A DNA stretch of 64,000 nt from Argopecten irradians (GCF_041381155.1 NC_091135.1:48510586-48574585); one strand, 5' to 3'. Shown: positions 48,054 through 61,200, numbered from the stretch's first letter. Program-made: numbers and translations. The notes: a model not told the origin generated them from the sequence alone.

Positions 48054-48057
48054 ATTA

Positions 48058-49218
48058 TTATAACCCCTCCAGCCCCCACGTAACGAAGTTAGGGGGTAGG
48101 GGGATATACTTGAATTAGCTTGTCCGTCCATCCGTCCGTCCATCCGTTGGTAGAATCATTTTGTCTGGACATCTCCTCCTTATCTACTGGACCGGTTTGA
48201 ATTAAACTTGGCAGTATTGTTTGGGACCATGTGTAGATGTGCATACAGGTTTTTGTTTGTCGAAATTTTAGTTACCATGGTAACCAGGTCACTATATATA
48301 GGTTAGTGTAGAAACATTTTGTTTGAACAACTCCTCCTAAACTACTGGACTGATTTCAATGAAACTAGGCAGTATTGTTAGGGACCATGTGTAGATGTGC
48401 TTTCAGGCTTTTTTTGTCGAAATTTTGGTTGCCATGGTAACAAGGTCACAAACACAGGTTAATGTAGAAAAAACCTTTAGTTTGGACAATTGCTCCTAAA
48501 CTACTAGACTGATTTCAATGAAACTAGGCAGTATTGTTGGGGACCATTTGAAGATGTGCATGCAATTTTTTTTTGTTTGACAACATTTTGATTACCATGG
48601 AAACCAGGTTGTTATACAAAGGTTTATGTAGAAAAAATTTGTCCAGACAACTCCTCCTAAACTACCGGACTGATTTCAATGAAACTAGGCAGTATTGTCG
48701 GGGACCATGTGTAGATGTGCATGCAGGTTTTTGTTAGTCAAGATTTTGGTAACCATGGTACACAGGTTGATTTTTTACAGACAACTCTTACACTACTGGT
48801 TCATTTTCAATGAAACCTGGCAGTATTGTTTGGGACCATGTGTAGATGTGCATGCAGGTTTTTGTTTGTAAAAAGTTTGGTTACCACGGGAACTAGGTCA
48901 CTATACACAGGTTTCAAAATTTGTCTTGACACTTCATCTAAACTACTGGATCAAATTCTATGAAACTTGGCAATATTGTTGAGAACCATGCCAGGATGTG
49001 CATGCAATTTTCCATTTGTCAAAATTTTGGTTGCTATGATAACCAGGCCACTATAAACAGTTTCCAAATTTGCCCCAACACCTCCACCTAAACTACTAGA
49101 TCAATTTCTATGAAACTTGTAAGTATTGTTTGGGGATAAGTGGGAACAGGCATGCAGGTTTTTGTTAGTCAAAAGTTTAGTTGGCATGGTAACCAAGTCA
49201 ATATACACAGGTTAAAAA
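48058..49218. mobile_element. Dispersed element with ~160-bp internal repeat, inserted in the 21-bp array
   Basis: The head is a C/G-rich block (CCCCCACGTAACGAAGTTAGGG), then TCCGTCCATCCG simple sequence. About six ~160-bp units follow, each with CTCCTAAACTACTGGAC, TGAAACTAGGCAGTATTGTT and GGGACCATGTGTAGATGTGC (starts near 48223, 48381, 48540, 48701). Array sequence GCCATTATT flanks both sides, but it is part of the array unit and so does not prove a target duplication. The head resembles 55515-55810. Confidence 0.65.
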
Positions 49219-49230
49219 CTTTTGAGCCAT

Positions 49231-52200
49231 TATTCTGTTGTTTAAAGTCATTGTTCTGTTGTTTAAAGCCATTGATCTGTTGTTGTTAGTCAATGTTCTT
49301 GTTGGTGTAAGCCATTGTTCTTGCAGTTGTAAGCCATTGTTCTTCCAGTTGTAAGCCATTGTTCTGTTGTTGTAAGTCATTGTTCTGTTGTAGTAAGCCA
49401 TTGTTATAAGTCATTGTTCGTTGTAAGTCATTGTTCTGTGGTACACCATCGTTCTGTTGTTGTAAGCCGTTGTTATATTGTTGTAAGCCATTGTTCTGTT
49501 GTTGTAAGTCATTGTTCTGTTGGTGTAAGTCATTGTTCTGTTGTTGTAAGTCATTGTTCTGTTGTTGTAAGTCATTGTTCTTTTGCAGTTGTAAGCCATT
49601 GTTATATTGTTGTAAGCCATTGCTATGTTGTTGTAAGCCATTGTTATATTGTTGTAAACTATTGCTATGTTGGTGTAAGCCATTGTTCTTGCAGTTGTAA
49701 GCCATTGTTCTGTTATTGTAAGTCATTGTTATATTGTTGTAAGTCATTGTTCTGTTGTTGTAAGTCATTGTTCTGTGGTACACCATCGTTCTGTTGTTGT
49801 AAGCCATTGTTATGTTGTTGTAAGTCATTGTTCTGTTGTTGTAAGTCATTGTTCTGTTGTTGTAAGTCATTGTTCTGTGGTACACCATCGTTCTGTTGTT
49901 GTAAGCCATTGCTATGTTGGTGTAAGTCATTGTTCTGTTGTTGTAAGTCATTGTTCTGTTGTTGTAAGTCATTGTTCTGTTGTTGTAAGTCATTGTTCTG
50001 TGGTACACCATCGTTCTGTTGTTGTAAGCCATTGTTATGTTGTTGTAAGTCATCGTTCTGTTGTTGTAAGCCATTGTTCTGTTGTTGTAAGTCATTGTTC
50101 TGTGGTACACCATTGTTCTGTTGTTGCAAGCCGTTGTTATGTTGTTGTAAGTCATCGTTCTGTTGTTGTAAGCCATTGTTCTGTTGTTGTAAGTCATTGT
50201 TCTGTGGTACACCATCGTTCTGTTGTTGTAAGCCATTGTTCTTGCAGTTGTAAGCCATTGTTCTGTTGTTGTAAGCCATTGTTATATTGTTGTAAGCCAT
50301 TGTTATGTGGTACACCATCGTTCTGTTGTTGTAAGCCATTGCTATGTTGTTGTAAGCCATTGTTCTGTTGGAGTAAGCCATTGTTCTGTTGGTGTAAGTC
50401 ATTGTTCTGTTGTTGTAAGCCAATGTTCTGTTGGTGTAAGCCATTGTTCTGTTGGTGTAAGTCATTGTCCTTCCAGTTGTTAGCCATTGTTCTTCCAGTT
50501 GTAAGCCATTGTTCTGTTGTTGTAAGCCATTGCTATGTTGTTGTAAGCCATTGTTCTGTTGGTGTAAGTCATTGTTCTGTTGTTGTAAGCCATTGCTATG
50601 TTGTTGTAAGCCAATGTGTTCTGTTGGTGTAAGCCATTGTTCTGTTGGTGTAAGTCATTGTCCTTCCAGTTGTTAGCCATTGTTCTTCCAGTTGTAAGCC
50701 ATTGTTCTGTTGGTGTAAGCCATTGTTCTGTTGGTGTAAGTCATTGTTCTGTTGTTGTAAGCCATTGCTATGTTGTTGTAAGCCAATGCTCTGTTGGTGT
50801 AAGTCATTGTCCTTCCAGTTGTTAGCCATTGTTCTTTCAGTTGTAAGCCATTTTTCTGTTGTTGTAAGCCATTGTTCTGTTGGTGTAAGTCATTGTTATG
50901 TGGTACACCATCGTACTGTTGTTGTAAGCCATTGCTATGTTGTTGTAAGCCATTGTTCTGTTGGTGTAAGCCATTGTTCTGTTGTTGTAAGCCATTGTTC
51001 TGTTGGTGTAAGTCATTGTTCTGTTGGTGTAAGTCATTGTTCTGTTGGTGTAAGTCATTGTTCTGTTGGTGTAAGTCATTGTTCTGTTGTTGTAAGTCAT
51101 TGTTATGTTGTTGTAAGCCATTGTTCTGTTGTTGTAAGCCATTGTTCTGTTGTGTTGGTGTAAGCCATTGTTCTGTTGGTGTAAGCCATTGTTCTGTTGG
51201 TGTAAGTCATTGTTCTGTTGTTGTAAGTCATTGTTATATTGTTGTAAGCCATCGTTCTGTTGCTGTAAGCCATTGCTATGTTGTTGTAAGCCATTGTTCT
51301 GTGGTACACCATCGTTCTGTTGTTGTAAGTCATTGTTCTGTTGGTGTAAGCCATTGTTATGTTGTTGTAAGCCATTGTTCTGTTTGTTGTAAGTCATTGT
51401 TCTGTTGGTGTAAGCCATTGTTATGTTGTTGTAAGCCATTGTTCTGTTTGTTTAAGTCATTGTCCTTCCAGTTGTTAGCCATTGTTCTTCCAGTTGTAAG
51501 CCATTGTTCTGTTGTTGTAAGTCATTTTTCTGTTCTTGTAAGTCATTGTTATGCTGTTGTTAGCCATTGTTATGTTATTGTAAGCTATTTTTATGTTTTT
51601 CTAAGCCGTTGTTATGTTATTGTAAGTCGTTGTTATGCTGTTGTAAGCCGTTGTTATGTTGTTGTAAGGCATTGTTCTTGCAGTTGTAAGCCATTGTTCT
51701 GTTGGTGTAAGCCATTGTTCTGTTGGTGTAAGTCATTGTTCTGTTGTTGTAAGTCATTGTTCTGTGGTACACCATCGTTCTGTTGTTGTAAGTCATTGTT
51801 CTGTTGTTGTTAGCCATTGTTATGTTATTGTAAGCTATTTTTATGTTTTTCTAAGCCGTTGTTATGTTATTGTAAGCCGTTGTTATGCTGTTGTAAGCCG
51901 TTGTTATGTTGTTGTAAGGCATTGTTCTTGCAGTTGTAAGCCATTGTTCTGTTGGTGTAAGTCATTGTTCTGTTGTTGTAAGTCATTGTTCTGTGGTACA
52001 CCATCATTCTGTTGTTGTAAGTCATTGTTCTGTTGTTGTAAGTCATTATTCTGTTGGTGTAAGCCATTGTTCTGTTGTTGTAAGCCATTGTTCTGTTGTT
52101 GTAAGCCATTGTTCTATTGGTGTAAGCCATTGTTCTGTTGTTGTAAGTCATTGTTATGTTGGTGTAAGTCATTATTCTGTTGGTGTAAGCCATTGTTCTG

Positions 52201-52905
52201 TTGGTGTAAGTCATTGTTCTGTGGTACACCATCGTTCTGTTGTTGTAAGTCATTGTTCTGTTGTTGTAAGTCATTGTTCTGTTGGTGTAAGTCATTGTTC
52301 TGTTGTTGTAAGTCATTGTTATGTTGTTGTAAGTCATTGTTCTGTTGGTGTAAGTCATTGTTCTGTTGTTGTAAGTCATTGTTCTGTTGGTGTAAGTCAT
52401 TGTTCTGTTGTTGTAAGTCATTGTTCTGTTGTTGTAAGCATTGTTATGTTGCTGTAGTAAGTCATTGTTGTATGTTTTGTAAGTCATTGTTTTGTTCTTG
52501 TTATCATTGTTTATTGTAAGCCATTATTCTGTTATTGTAAGTCATTGTTTTGTTATTGTAAGTCATTGTTCTGTTGTTGTAAGCCATTGTTCTGTTCTTG
52601 TAAGTCATTGTTCTTGTTGTTGTAAGCCATTGTTCTGTTGTTGTAAGTCATTGTTCTTGCAGTTGTAAGCCGTTGTTCTGTTGTTGTAAGTCATTATTCT
52701 GTTGTTTTAAGTCATTGTTATGCTGTTGTAAGCCGTTGTTATGTTGTTGTAAGTCATTGTTCTGTTGTTGTAAGCCATCATTATGCTGTTGTAAGCCGTT
52801 GTTCTGTTGTTGTAAGTCATTGTTATTTTGTTGTAAGCTATTGTTATGTTGTTGTTAGCTATTGTTATGTTGTTGTTAGCCATTGTTCTGTTGTTGTGTG
52901 TCATC
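49231..52905. repeat. 21-bp minisatellite, main segment, about 175 units
   Basis: The dominant unit is ATTGTTCTGTTGTTGTAAG(C/T)C. Variant units mark larger structure: TGTGGTACACCATCG occurs a dozen times, often about 100 bp apart between 49773 and 50307. CTTCCAGTTGTTAGCC blocks occur near 50468, 50667, 50808 and 51469. A block of about 255 bp at 51550-51680 recurs near 51810-51940. Long open frames on both strands follow from the 21-bp period, a multiple of three in stop-free units, and are not evidence of genes. Confidence 0.95.
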
Positions 52906-52984
52906 TGTCCGAAGGACAACTGAGTTTATGCATTGATGTGGGATCTGTCGGCTGTTCAGTTTCAGCTATGTCCTTGAAAAAACC

Positions 52985-53600
52985 TCTCCAAAAGTAGGAA
53001 ACCTAGATTCCCTAAATTTGGGTTATAGCATGCTGGGATGAAGGACTGCCTAGTTTATTCAAATGAATGAGCTTGACCTTTACTTCAGGTCATAGGACTC
53101 AACTAGGCTAAAATCTAAACAACCTATTGTTATTAACCAAGATGCCAAGAGATTTGATATTAGGCCTGTGACATGCTGGGATGAAGGGCTACCAAGTTTA
53201 TTTAAATGAATAACCTTGACCTTCACTTAAGGTCATAGAACCCCACAAGGCTATAATCTAACAACTTCTTGTAATTAACGAAGAGAACAAGAGACCTGAT
53301 ATTAGGCTTATAGCATGCTGGATGAAGGGCTAACAAGTTTATTCAAATAACCTTCATTTAAGGTTATTTAAAATAAAAGGAGTCAAATAAGCTAAACAAT
53401 TTAAACAACTTCTTGTTACTAACAAAGAGACCTAGAGATCTGATATTGGGCCTGTGATATGCTGGGATGTAGGGTTAGGATGTTTTGTTAAAATAAATGA
53501 CCTTGACCTTCATTCAAGGTCATTTATTTTTAGATAGTTCAAAATCTTAAAATAACTTCTTGTCAAGAACCAAGATACACCCGATAGTATCATACATAGA
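52985..53600. repeat. ~143-bp tandem repeat, four copies
   Basis: CATGCTGGGATGAAGG-like sequence recurs near 53029, 53173, 53314 and 53458. Each copy is followed by AATGA(A/C)CTTGACCTTCA and AAGGTCATAG. The copies are diverged. It lies directly after the 21-bp array. Confidence 0.8.
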
Positions 53601-53689
53601 AATTTTTATTGACATTTTTATGTCTTTCAAAGTATGCACCATCATTACGAGATAGCAAGTGAGTGATCTGGGGCCCAATTGGACCGTTG

Positions 53690-53835
53690 CTTGTTGTTGT
53701 AAGCCATTGTTCTCTTATTGTAAGCCTTTGTTCTGTTGTTGAAATAATTATTCTGTTATTGTCTGCAATGATTCTGTTTTGAATGTCATTATTCTGTTGT
53801 GTGCTATTGTTTATTTATGTTTGCCATGTTGCTGT
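53690..53835. repeat. Degenerate outlying 21-bp array
   Basis: TTGTTGTAAGCCATTGTTCT units reappear and decay within about 150 bp. They are probably the far edge of the main array, separated by the 143-bp repeat. Confidence 0.7.
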
Positions 53836-54576
53836 TATTTTGTCCCATGGTTCTTTTATGTTGCATTGCACAAATGATTTTTCCAATTTGTGAGATTTGA
53901 GGAGCAGAGCATGCTACAGTTTAATTTTGACAGATTCCAAAGAGGGAAAAAATATTTACAACATAGTTATATTATCATACAGTATTATTGGGTATTTCCA
54001 TATACAACATGAGCAATACATGCACTTTGTGCCTCTTGTAATTGTCTAGCAGTAGGGTCCAGTCTTCCACAACCTTTGTCTTCAAAGAAGAAGTGTACTG
54101 GGAACATTCCATGATGTTGATTCATAGCCCCTTTGTAGCTAGGGGTGTCCAGTTTTGTGTCATAGTATATCCAGGAATCCCTACATTATATGTGAAAGTT
54201 TTTAGGGACATAGGGACACACTTTTCACTATTCCAATTACTCCTATCAAAAAATGTTTTTTTTATTTGTGGCTATAACATCATACTTACAATACTTAGAC
54301 TGTAAGGTCAAATTCACCCCACTTTTATTTTCTGTGGGAAGTATTTAGATATCAAATTTTCAGTTGTTAACATTTCTTTGGAGACAAAGTCAAATAGATA
54401 TATTTAAGAGATTTCTTCATTAGTGAGGCCTATGTTGTACAGTATAAAATGTAGTCTGCTCCCACAGATAGACACACACAGGGGCCACCAGGCTGATACT
54501 CACTGAGAGGAACTGTACCAAAGGTACAGGGCGAGCACCACATCTCACGGTTATTGTTACTCATATAGTTTTTATT

Positions 54577-55303
54577 AGGTCAACTGACCATAGGTCATGG
54601 TGACCTATTGCGATAGTCTTTTGTCCCTGGTTGTCCTTCGTGCTTCATCAATCGTCTGTTGTGTGATTTCCAATAACATTTCTTTGTGAACACGATAACT
54701 TGAATAAATATAAATGAAACTTTGTATGTAGACTCACATTGCAAAGCTCTCAGACGAGGTAAAAAATTAGCGTGATTTGATGGTAATTTACGGAGTTATT
54801 GCCCTTTGCTCTAAGAATTATTATTGGACATTGTGAACACAATAACTTAGTAAATATGAACCGATTAAGCTTAATAAAACTTTTTATGTAGACCTACATT
54901 GGAAATATCTCGGACAAGTTCAAAAATCAGCTTGATTCGATTGCCACTTACAGAGTAATTGCTCCTTGCAATAATAACAATTGAACCTTTAGAACACGAT
55001 AACTTAAAAAATATGAACCGAGCTTAATGAAACTTTGTATGTAGACTAACATTGGAAAGATCACGGACGAGTTTAAAAATCAGCATCATTCGACCCTTAA
55101 CTTAATTAAAGAGTTATTGCCCTTTGGGATAATAACTATTGAACCTTATTAACATGATAATGTGACTTAATATGCACACTTTGTATGTAGACCTATTAAA
55201 TCTATGTTCCTATTACATAAACAAAAGACCTCAGTTGGCTAGTAAATGACATAACTAATTTTGTTCAAATATCAGGTGACCATTAAGGCCCATGGGCCTC
55301 TTG
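54577..55303. mobile_element. Dispersed element sharing the GGTCA...GGGCCTCTT ends
   Basis: The head (TTAGGTCAACTGACCATAGG, TTGCGATAGTCTTTTGTCC) and tail (CAGGTGACCATTAAGGCCC, ATGGGCCTCTTG) parallel the 42908-45312 element. The body is different, with about four units marked by AACACGATAACTT and GAAACTTTGTATGTAGAC. No coding capacity. Confidence 0.65.
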
Positions 55304-55514
55304 ATTTATACTTGAGCCAGTTAGGGGTGGCCTAGGTCATTAATCTATTGCCTAGTCGATTGAGTAGTCCAACCATCCAAAACTTCTGACCTTGCTCCTT
55401 TAGTGAAACCCCTGTGTTTCTTGTCTGATATTTTTTGTTAGTTGATTTAACTTATTTTGTAGCCATTGTGAAATAGGAAAGTATGTTGTGTATATTCTTG
55501 GTAAATATAAACCC

Positions 55515-55810
55515 CCACCCACCCCACACCCCACACACCCACCACATGCAATGAAGTTAAGGGGTGGGGTATACTGGAATCAGGTTGTCCGTCTGTTTGT
55601 CCATTTGTCTGTCTGTCTGTAGACACAACTTTGTCTGGATATCTCCTAAACTACTTGGCAGATTTTGATAAAATTTGGTGCTCAGAACTCTGAAATAAAG
55701 GGGAGTTGGGTAAAAGAGTTCTGCAATGTCTATTAATGGAGTTATTACTAAATTTGTGTACCGGGGTGGGCCGGAGGGGCTGTATTAATTGTGCACTCTG
55801 GCGTCAGTTC
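55515..55810. mobile_element. Short dispersed element related to 48058-49218
   Basis: A C-rich head, GCAATGAAGTTAAGGGGTGGGG, GTCCGTCTGTTTGTCC simple sequence and TCTGGATATCTCCTAAACTA parallel the element at 48058. Only about one internal unit is present. The end is GGTGGGCCGGAGGGGCTGTA. Confidence 0.55.
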
Positions 55811-55838
55811 TAGTTGAAATAAACTTGTGTATAGATAT

Positions 55839-56253
55839 TAGAGCTGTTATCATATATCGGCATCGCGATATATCACGATTGTAGAGAAGAGACGACGATA
55901 TCGTTGAAAAAACTTATATCTACGATATCGTCGTCAGACGTAACCCATCATGTGTTAGTTGGAAAGGAAACAAAAACATTGCACTGTCGGACACGGACAG
56001 AATCTGATTGACTTGTAAACAAACATCTAATTAAAAGTATAACAAATAAATGTTTGTTTTGATGAATGTTTCACTTTATTTATTTACAAATTACACTCTA
56101 TATTGTACTTTCATGATTGGTCCCCCAAACATGACTTATATTTCCATAAATTCCTTTTATATTTTACTTGGCAAAAATCGTGATATTATCGTGACGATAT
56201 CGTCAAATTTTGACGATATCACGATGCACATTTTCTCTACGATAACAGCTCTA
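55839..56253. mobile_element. 415-bp hAT-type MITE with perfect 8-bp target duplication
   Basis: The terminal inverted repeat TAGAGCTGTTATC (55839-55851) matches its inverse GATAACAGCTCTA (56241-56253). The exact 8-bp duplication ATAGATAT lies at 55831-55838 and 56254-56261. The subterminal regions hold dense palindromic CGATATATCACGAT / ACGATATCGTC motifs on both sides. An 8-bp duplication with a TAGAG end is typical of hAT elements. No transposase is present. Confidence 0.88.
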
Positions 56254-56261
56254 ATAGATAT

Positions 56262-58457
56262 AAACTTAAAGTGGAGAAAAATGTCTTCGCTAGACTGGTT
56301 GGTAGTGACTATTTTCACTCTAACATATGATTATCTCCCTTCTCCCCCATGCCTTTTCAAAAGAGTTTAGGACATTGCCATAACCATACAGAATGTTAAG
56401 CTGCAAGAGAAAACACTCACCCAATATACATGTACTTGTTCAGCATTTCTGAGGTTAATATATAAGCCTTGTGAGTGATGCAAGCCCACTGTGCCTTTTG
56501 ATTAAAATTGAATTCTATTTTAGAGCACCATTTCATAATTAAAATTGAGATAGTATCTAAAAGTTAAGTTCATAAAAATAAGTGTGTCCTACTCGTGAAA
56601 AAACTCTTCCTGCATTTTAAACCACCTCAGTGATCTGATCTATTTATCTTCTTAAAGGGAGATACAGGTTTTCTTTGCCACCTGTTGTGGGCTGCAGATC
56701 TGCTCCCTTGAATAACATCTCTGCCCCTTTATGAGTCCAGCTGAAATAGATCAGTCTTGCTTTAAGAACATCACAGAATGAATCTGATTGGTCAATTTTT
56801 TTACTATCGCTGTGTGTAATAAGTCGGAAAGCTTGGGAGTTGAAATAGAGTTGAGTGAATAGTGTACTAGTTTTCATATGTATGAATGGGCTTACTACGA
56901 CAGTAGTAGACAGGTGTGTGGAATAGTGATATGTACAATATCATGATTAATAATGAATGGATACCTGGAAAAAATGGATTTCAAATTGTGCAATGTACTA
57001 ATTAAATATTATCATTTTTAATTTCAAGAAGAAAACAATCAAAATTTTGCGGACTTTTAATGACTTTGTGGACTACCAACCTGAGATTTTGAGTAACAAT
57101 CCATCCTGACAGTGTTTGAATAGTTTGTGCAAAAGTGACAATATTTTATTGAAGCATTTCTATGAGCTTAAAGCAATTTTAGTTTCAGATTTTTATATTC
57201 TGGATGAAGCTCCACTTTTTAACATTTATTAATTGTGACATACTTTAAAGTTTTGATACCTTTATTTTTTTCACTTTTCTGATCATTTTTATATGTTTTT
57301 TTTTTCTTTTTAAGTTATTTTTTACTACAGAGCACATGCTTTGAGCATTTAAATAGTTTTGATGGCCATAAATACTGTCACACGTACAAGCTGATAGTAT
57401 TAAATTTTGCAAGGCAGAGATGATTTATTTATCAAAACTTTGGAAAAAAACATATTAGATTGGCAGGCTGCAGCATTAAACATGTGGATTCATATTTGTG
57501 AGTGACAATTGTGTGGCATAAGAATAATAACTGATCGCCTCGGAGACCTGCACTAGAGAATCATACCTGATGCTGATTTAGGTCCAGATAAGTTTGGCTC
57601 GACTGGTTCGGAAGGATTTTTCATGGTTATGTATACAGAGGAAGCTATAACTTTGTCCTGAATTTTCACAGCTGTGTTATAATTATGTCACCCGTGGTGA
57701 ATGTCGTTTCCTCATTCCTTGTGACCAGACTTTGTTGGATCGTGTGATTGTGACCTATTTTTCCTCCCCCTCGTTTTTACCTGTGAAACTTTATGGTAAT
57801 TATGTGTGGACTAGGTGAAGCGGTGGCTGTATTCCTATGCATGGTAAGTACAATATACCTGTGTACATGTGTAACACATGTAGAAAGCTTGCACTAAAAC
57901 AGTTCACTGAGTAGCTTACATATGTAGCTCTTGAGATGGCTCAGCAATTTTCATCTTTATGCTGAAAGGTGTATAATTTCATATTCATTACCGTAAATGT
58001 TATACAATTATATACTTCAAAATCAAGTAGTGCAAAATCACCTTGACCTAGGCTAGGGTGATCAGGATAGATCTTAATTACATGGTCAAAGTGAAAGGTC
58101 AATACAGTCAAGGGGTCAACACGAAAATTGTCCAATTTATCACCCTATCATATGGGTAGGACAAGTTTTGGATTTGAGAGATTTAAATTAATGAAGGGTA
58201 AGTAAGCCCAGAAATGTCCATGCACACAGGTAAAAGTAAGCTGGACTATACCCTAAATCCTGATTTGATTGAGACCTGATTACCACAGGTAACTTATCCT
58301 GATTGGAGCTCTCTTATGTAAAGAGTCTGAAAAGTATCCTAAAAGTAATTCTGTGGCTGTTAATTCCTTGGATGTTATGGTTATGATGAAGCAACTGGGA
58401 TGTCCTAATTAGAAAGGGGGTGTGAAGGAAGGCAAAGAGAGGTAGGGGGTTAGTTAC
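56262..58457. other. Non-coding stretch, gene content not recognised
   Basis: AT-rich sequence with T-runs near 57300. The only exon-like segment is the one at 57802-57843, listed separately. No RNA gene or element was recognised. Confidence 0.4.
57802..57843 (+). CDS. Candidate short first exon, weak
   Basis: ATG at 57802 opens 14 codons (MCGLGEAVAVFLCM) to a strong donor, ATG|GTAAGTAC. The segment is hydrophobic. No downstream exon was found in the remaining 6 kb, so it is a real exon only if its gene extends beyond the window. Confidence 0.15.
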
Positions 58458-58785
58458 ATGTATAAAGGAAGGGGTGGGATACATGTATATAGGAAGGGGG
58501 TAGGATACTTGTATAGGAAGGGGTGGGATACATGTATATAGGAAGGGGGTAGGATACTTGTATAGGAAGGGGTGGGATACATGTATATAGGAAGGGGGTA
58601 GGATACATGTATAGGAAGGGGTGGGATACATGTATATAGGAAGGGGGTAGGATACTTGTATAGGAAGGGGTGGGATACATGTATATAGGAAGGGGGTAGG
58701 ATACTTGTATAGGAAGGGGTGGGATACATGTATATAGGAAGGGCGGTAGGATACATGTATAGGAAGGGGTGGGATACATGTATAT
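58458..58785. repeat. 49-bp dimeric minisatellite, about 6.5 copies
   Basis: The unit is GGGATACATGTATATAGGAA plus GGGGGTAGGATACTTGTATAGGAAGGGGT, made of two similar halves. Some copies have CATG for CTTG. Open frames of 160-190 codons on the minus strand here come from the repeat. Confidence 0.93.
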
Positions 58786-58799
58786 AGAAGCTGTACGGG

Positions 58800-61200
58800 G
58801 TGGGGGCATGAGGTAGGCAAGGCACTTGGTTGACACAATGTGTTCTTGATAGCATGGTGATGGAAAATAGGTAACATATTGTAAGAGATGTATCATAGGT
58901 ATGATACAGAAAGTTAGATCTCTGGGGATGACGTCCATATGATAAGTTATAAGGGTGGGCCATTGGGTTAGTTAAGATGGATGATATGACTTTGAGGGGT
59001 ATACAATTAATATTGATTGGGGATGACCTTAATACCATCCTATTTGTTAGGGGTAAGTTTGATGATTATTGGGGGCAACTTTAATGATTTGTTGGGGGTA
59101 TAATTACTGTTCACCTGGGGATGGTGATATTTTGGGGTGGGGTTCGACACTCCCGTGAGGGTAGTAATCCTACTTACTGCATAAATACCGTATAGTGGTA
59201 TGTTTTATACATATTAAAATACTTGTTTTAAGGGTAGGGATGGGATTATTTGGGGGATTGGAGAAAAACCGATTTTGTGTTAGACATATCATAGTATTTA
59301 TGTAGGGATACATGTAGCTGTCCGTCTGCAATGTTACGTACATATGGTGGGGATTATTACTGCAGACAGTTGTTTCATGTTTGTAAGGATTACAGAGAAA
59401 TCTTGTCTGCTGTCTAGTCTCTGGAATGGTCTAGTGTACATTCTGATCAGGGATATATGTAGTTAGGCAGCAAAGTGCACTCTCTGCTATCCAGGGTATA
59501 AGTATGTATTGATAGACACCTAGAGACATGTAGGTCAGAACTAATTTAAATGCACGTTTACACTTAAGCTCTTATTCGTTTGTCAAATGCTGAGTGTGTG
59601 AATCAGATTTTTTTGAAAAGATGAAAGTTTTGTCAAAATCTTTGAAATTTAAACTGATAGAGGCATGACCTTGATTTTACGTTGACTTTACCACATTCTG
59701 TATTTGAATGAGTATGAATAGTTTCCTACAAGGATGTTAAGAAGTTAAGGAGATTGGACAGGTTTATTAGTATAGAACTCTCCAGTTAAAGGAGTCAATT
59801 TACTTTCAATAAGGTAACATACACCCTTAATTAAGTGGGTAAAGATGTATACAGGTGCTGAGAGTATGCGTTATAGACATGTGTTAGTTATAACCATGGC
59901 GACTCTACGGAGACTTAATAAGATACTTTAGAGTTTGGTAATAATTAAGATCTTGTCTTATGACCAGTGTACCTTGATGTTAATTCTGTAACTGTGGACA
60001 GGGTGAGAGAAACAGACATTTACTATCATTTTGACAATAGGGAGTTATGACTCTGGAAGGTCATGCATGCCAAGGTGACCCCAAGGTCATGACCCAATGA
60101 TGTCATGTTGTTCTATCAACACCTCTGACTGCTTGGCTGAGGCCTGAATGTATAATATAGGTACATACAGCAAGATCATCATCACCTGGGGGGAAATAGA
60201 ATAAAATGCTGATTTCTAAAAAGAAAGAAAAAATGTTTTGAAATCTATAGTTCATTATCAGTCAATATCTAAGTACGTTTGTTAGCACAGTTCAATATTA
60301 CTGCAAAATTTCTAATAGGTTTGAGATAATAACTATCTTGTTCTGTACGACTTTGTCCAGTTGTATTCTACACTAGATACTTCTAATTTAATTTACTCCT
60401 GAATATTTGCATCAAGATTTTTGTGTTTGGTTATAAGGTAAACATCACTCGCTGATTTTGGAGTTTCTGTTTGAAAATTATACTTATAGCTTTGTATTAC
60501 AAACAAACAAAATACTTGTTTACCAAGATGTGTTTTATAAACAGAGCAACTGTTTATTGTTTGTATTGAAATAAATACACAGATCGTTTTACACATATGA
60601 CAGACCGATATTGTGATGACATTCTACCATGAAGTTCTCCTGCAAACATATATTCCCTAGGTATAGGTGCTGACGTTTTCATCACCAGAACTACTTACTA
60701 GGTATACGGTTTTATTGCCAACATTACGTAAGTACAGACCCTTGTTTAAATAATTGTTTACTTAATTACCAACAAGTGTTTCCAGTATCATCTAGCAATG
60801 CACATGTTTCCTGTGATATTTTAGATTTCAAAATTTTGATATCATTTGTAAATTCATTGAAACAGCATGTCAGGTAGCTAGCTAGATTTCCCATCATTTC
60901 ATGGCCCTAATTGAGGAATGCATACTAAGCACTTGCATTAAAAGATTTTTTTCTGTCTGTGTAGCAGCAGACATAAAGAGCGCAGTATTTACATGCATCT
61001 TACACTTTACTGGTGTGCCACCTTATAATCGTTAGACCTTGAATAAGTGTCAATAGTTCTGTACCCTGTGACCTGTGTGTGCTACGATGACTGGATGGTG
61101 TCTGTTTCTATGGCAAAATGGGGAGGCAAATTTCCAAAAATCTGTTGAAACCTGTCCATAATGAGCGCTTATTAGTCCAACTTTGATGGCCTTCATCTAT
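58800..61200. other. Non-coding stretch, nothing recognised
   Basis: No domain-like ORF, RNA gene or clear inverted repeat was seen. G-rich plus-strand phrases (GGGGATGAC, TTGGGGGTAT) are scattered to about 59270. Confidence 0.4.

Noticed and set aside
49286..52519. Several open frames of 150-316 codons on both strands ([11 protein letters not shown] and CCCKSLF-type repeats)
   Set aside because: They are produced by a 21-bp repeat without stops. They overlap on both strands in several frames and show no domain or start context.
58314..59038. Minus-strand frames of 160-194 codons rich in YMYPTPSYT
   Set aside because: The repetitive core coincides with the 49-bp minisatellite and the frames overlap each other.
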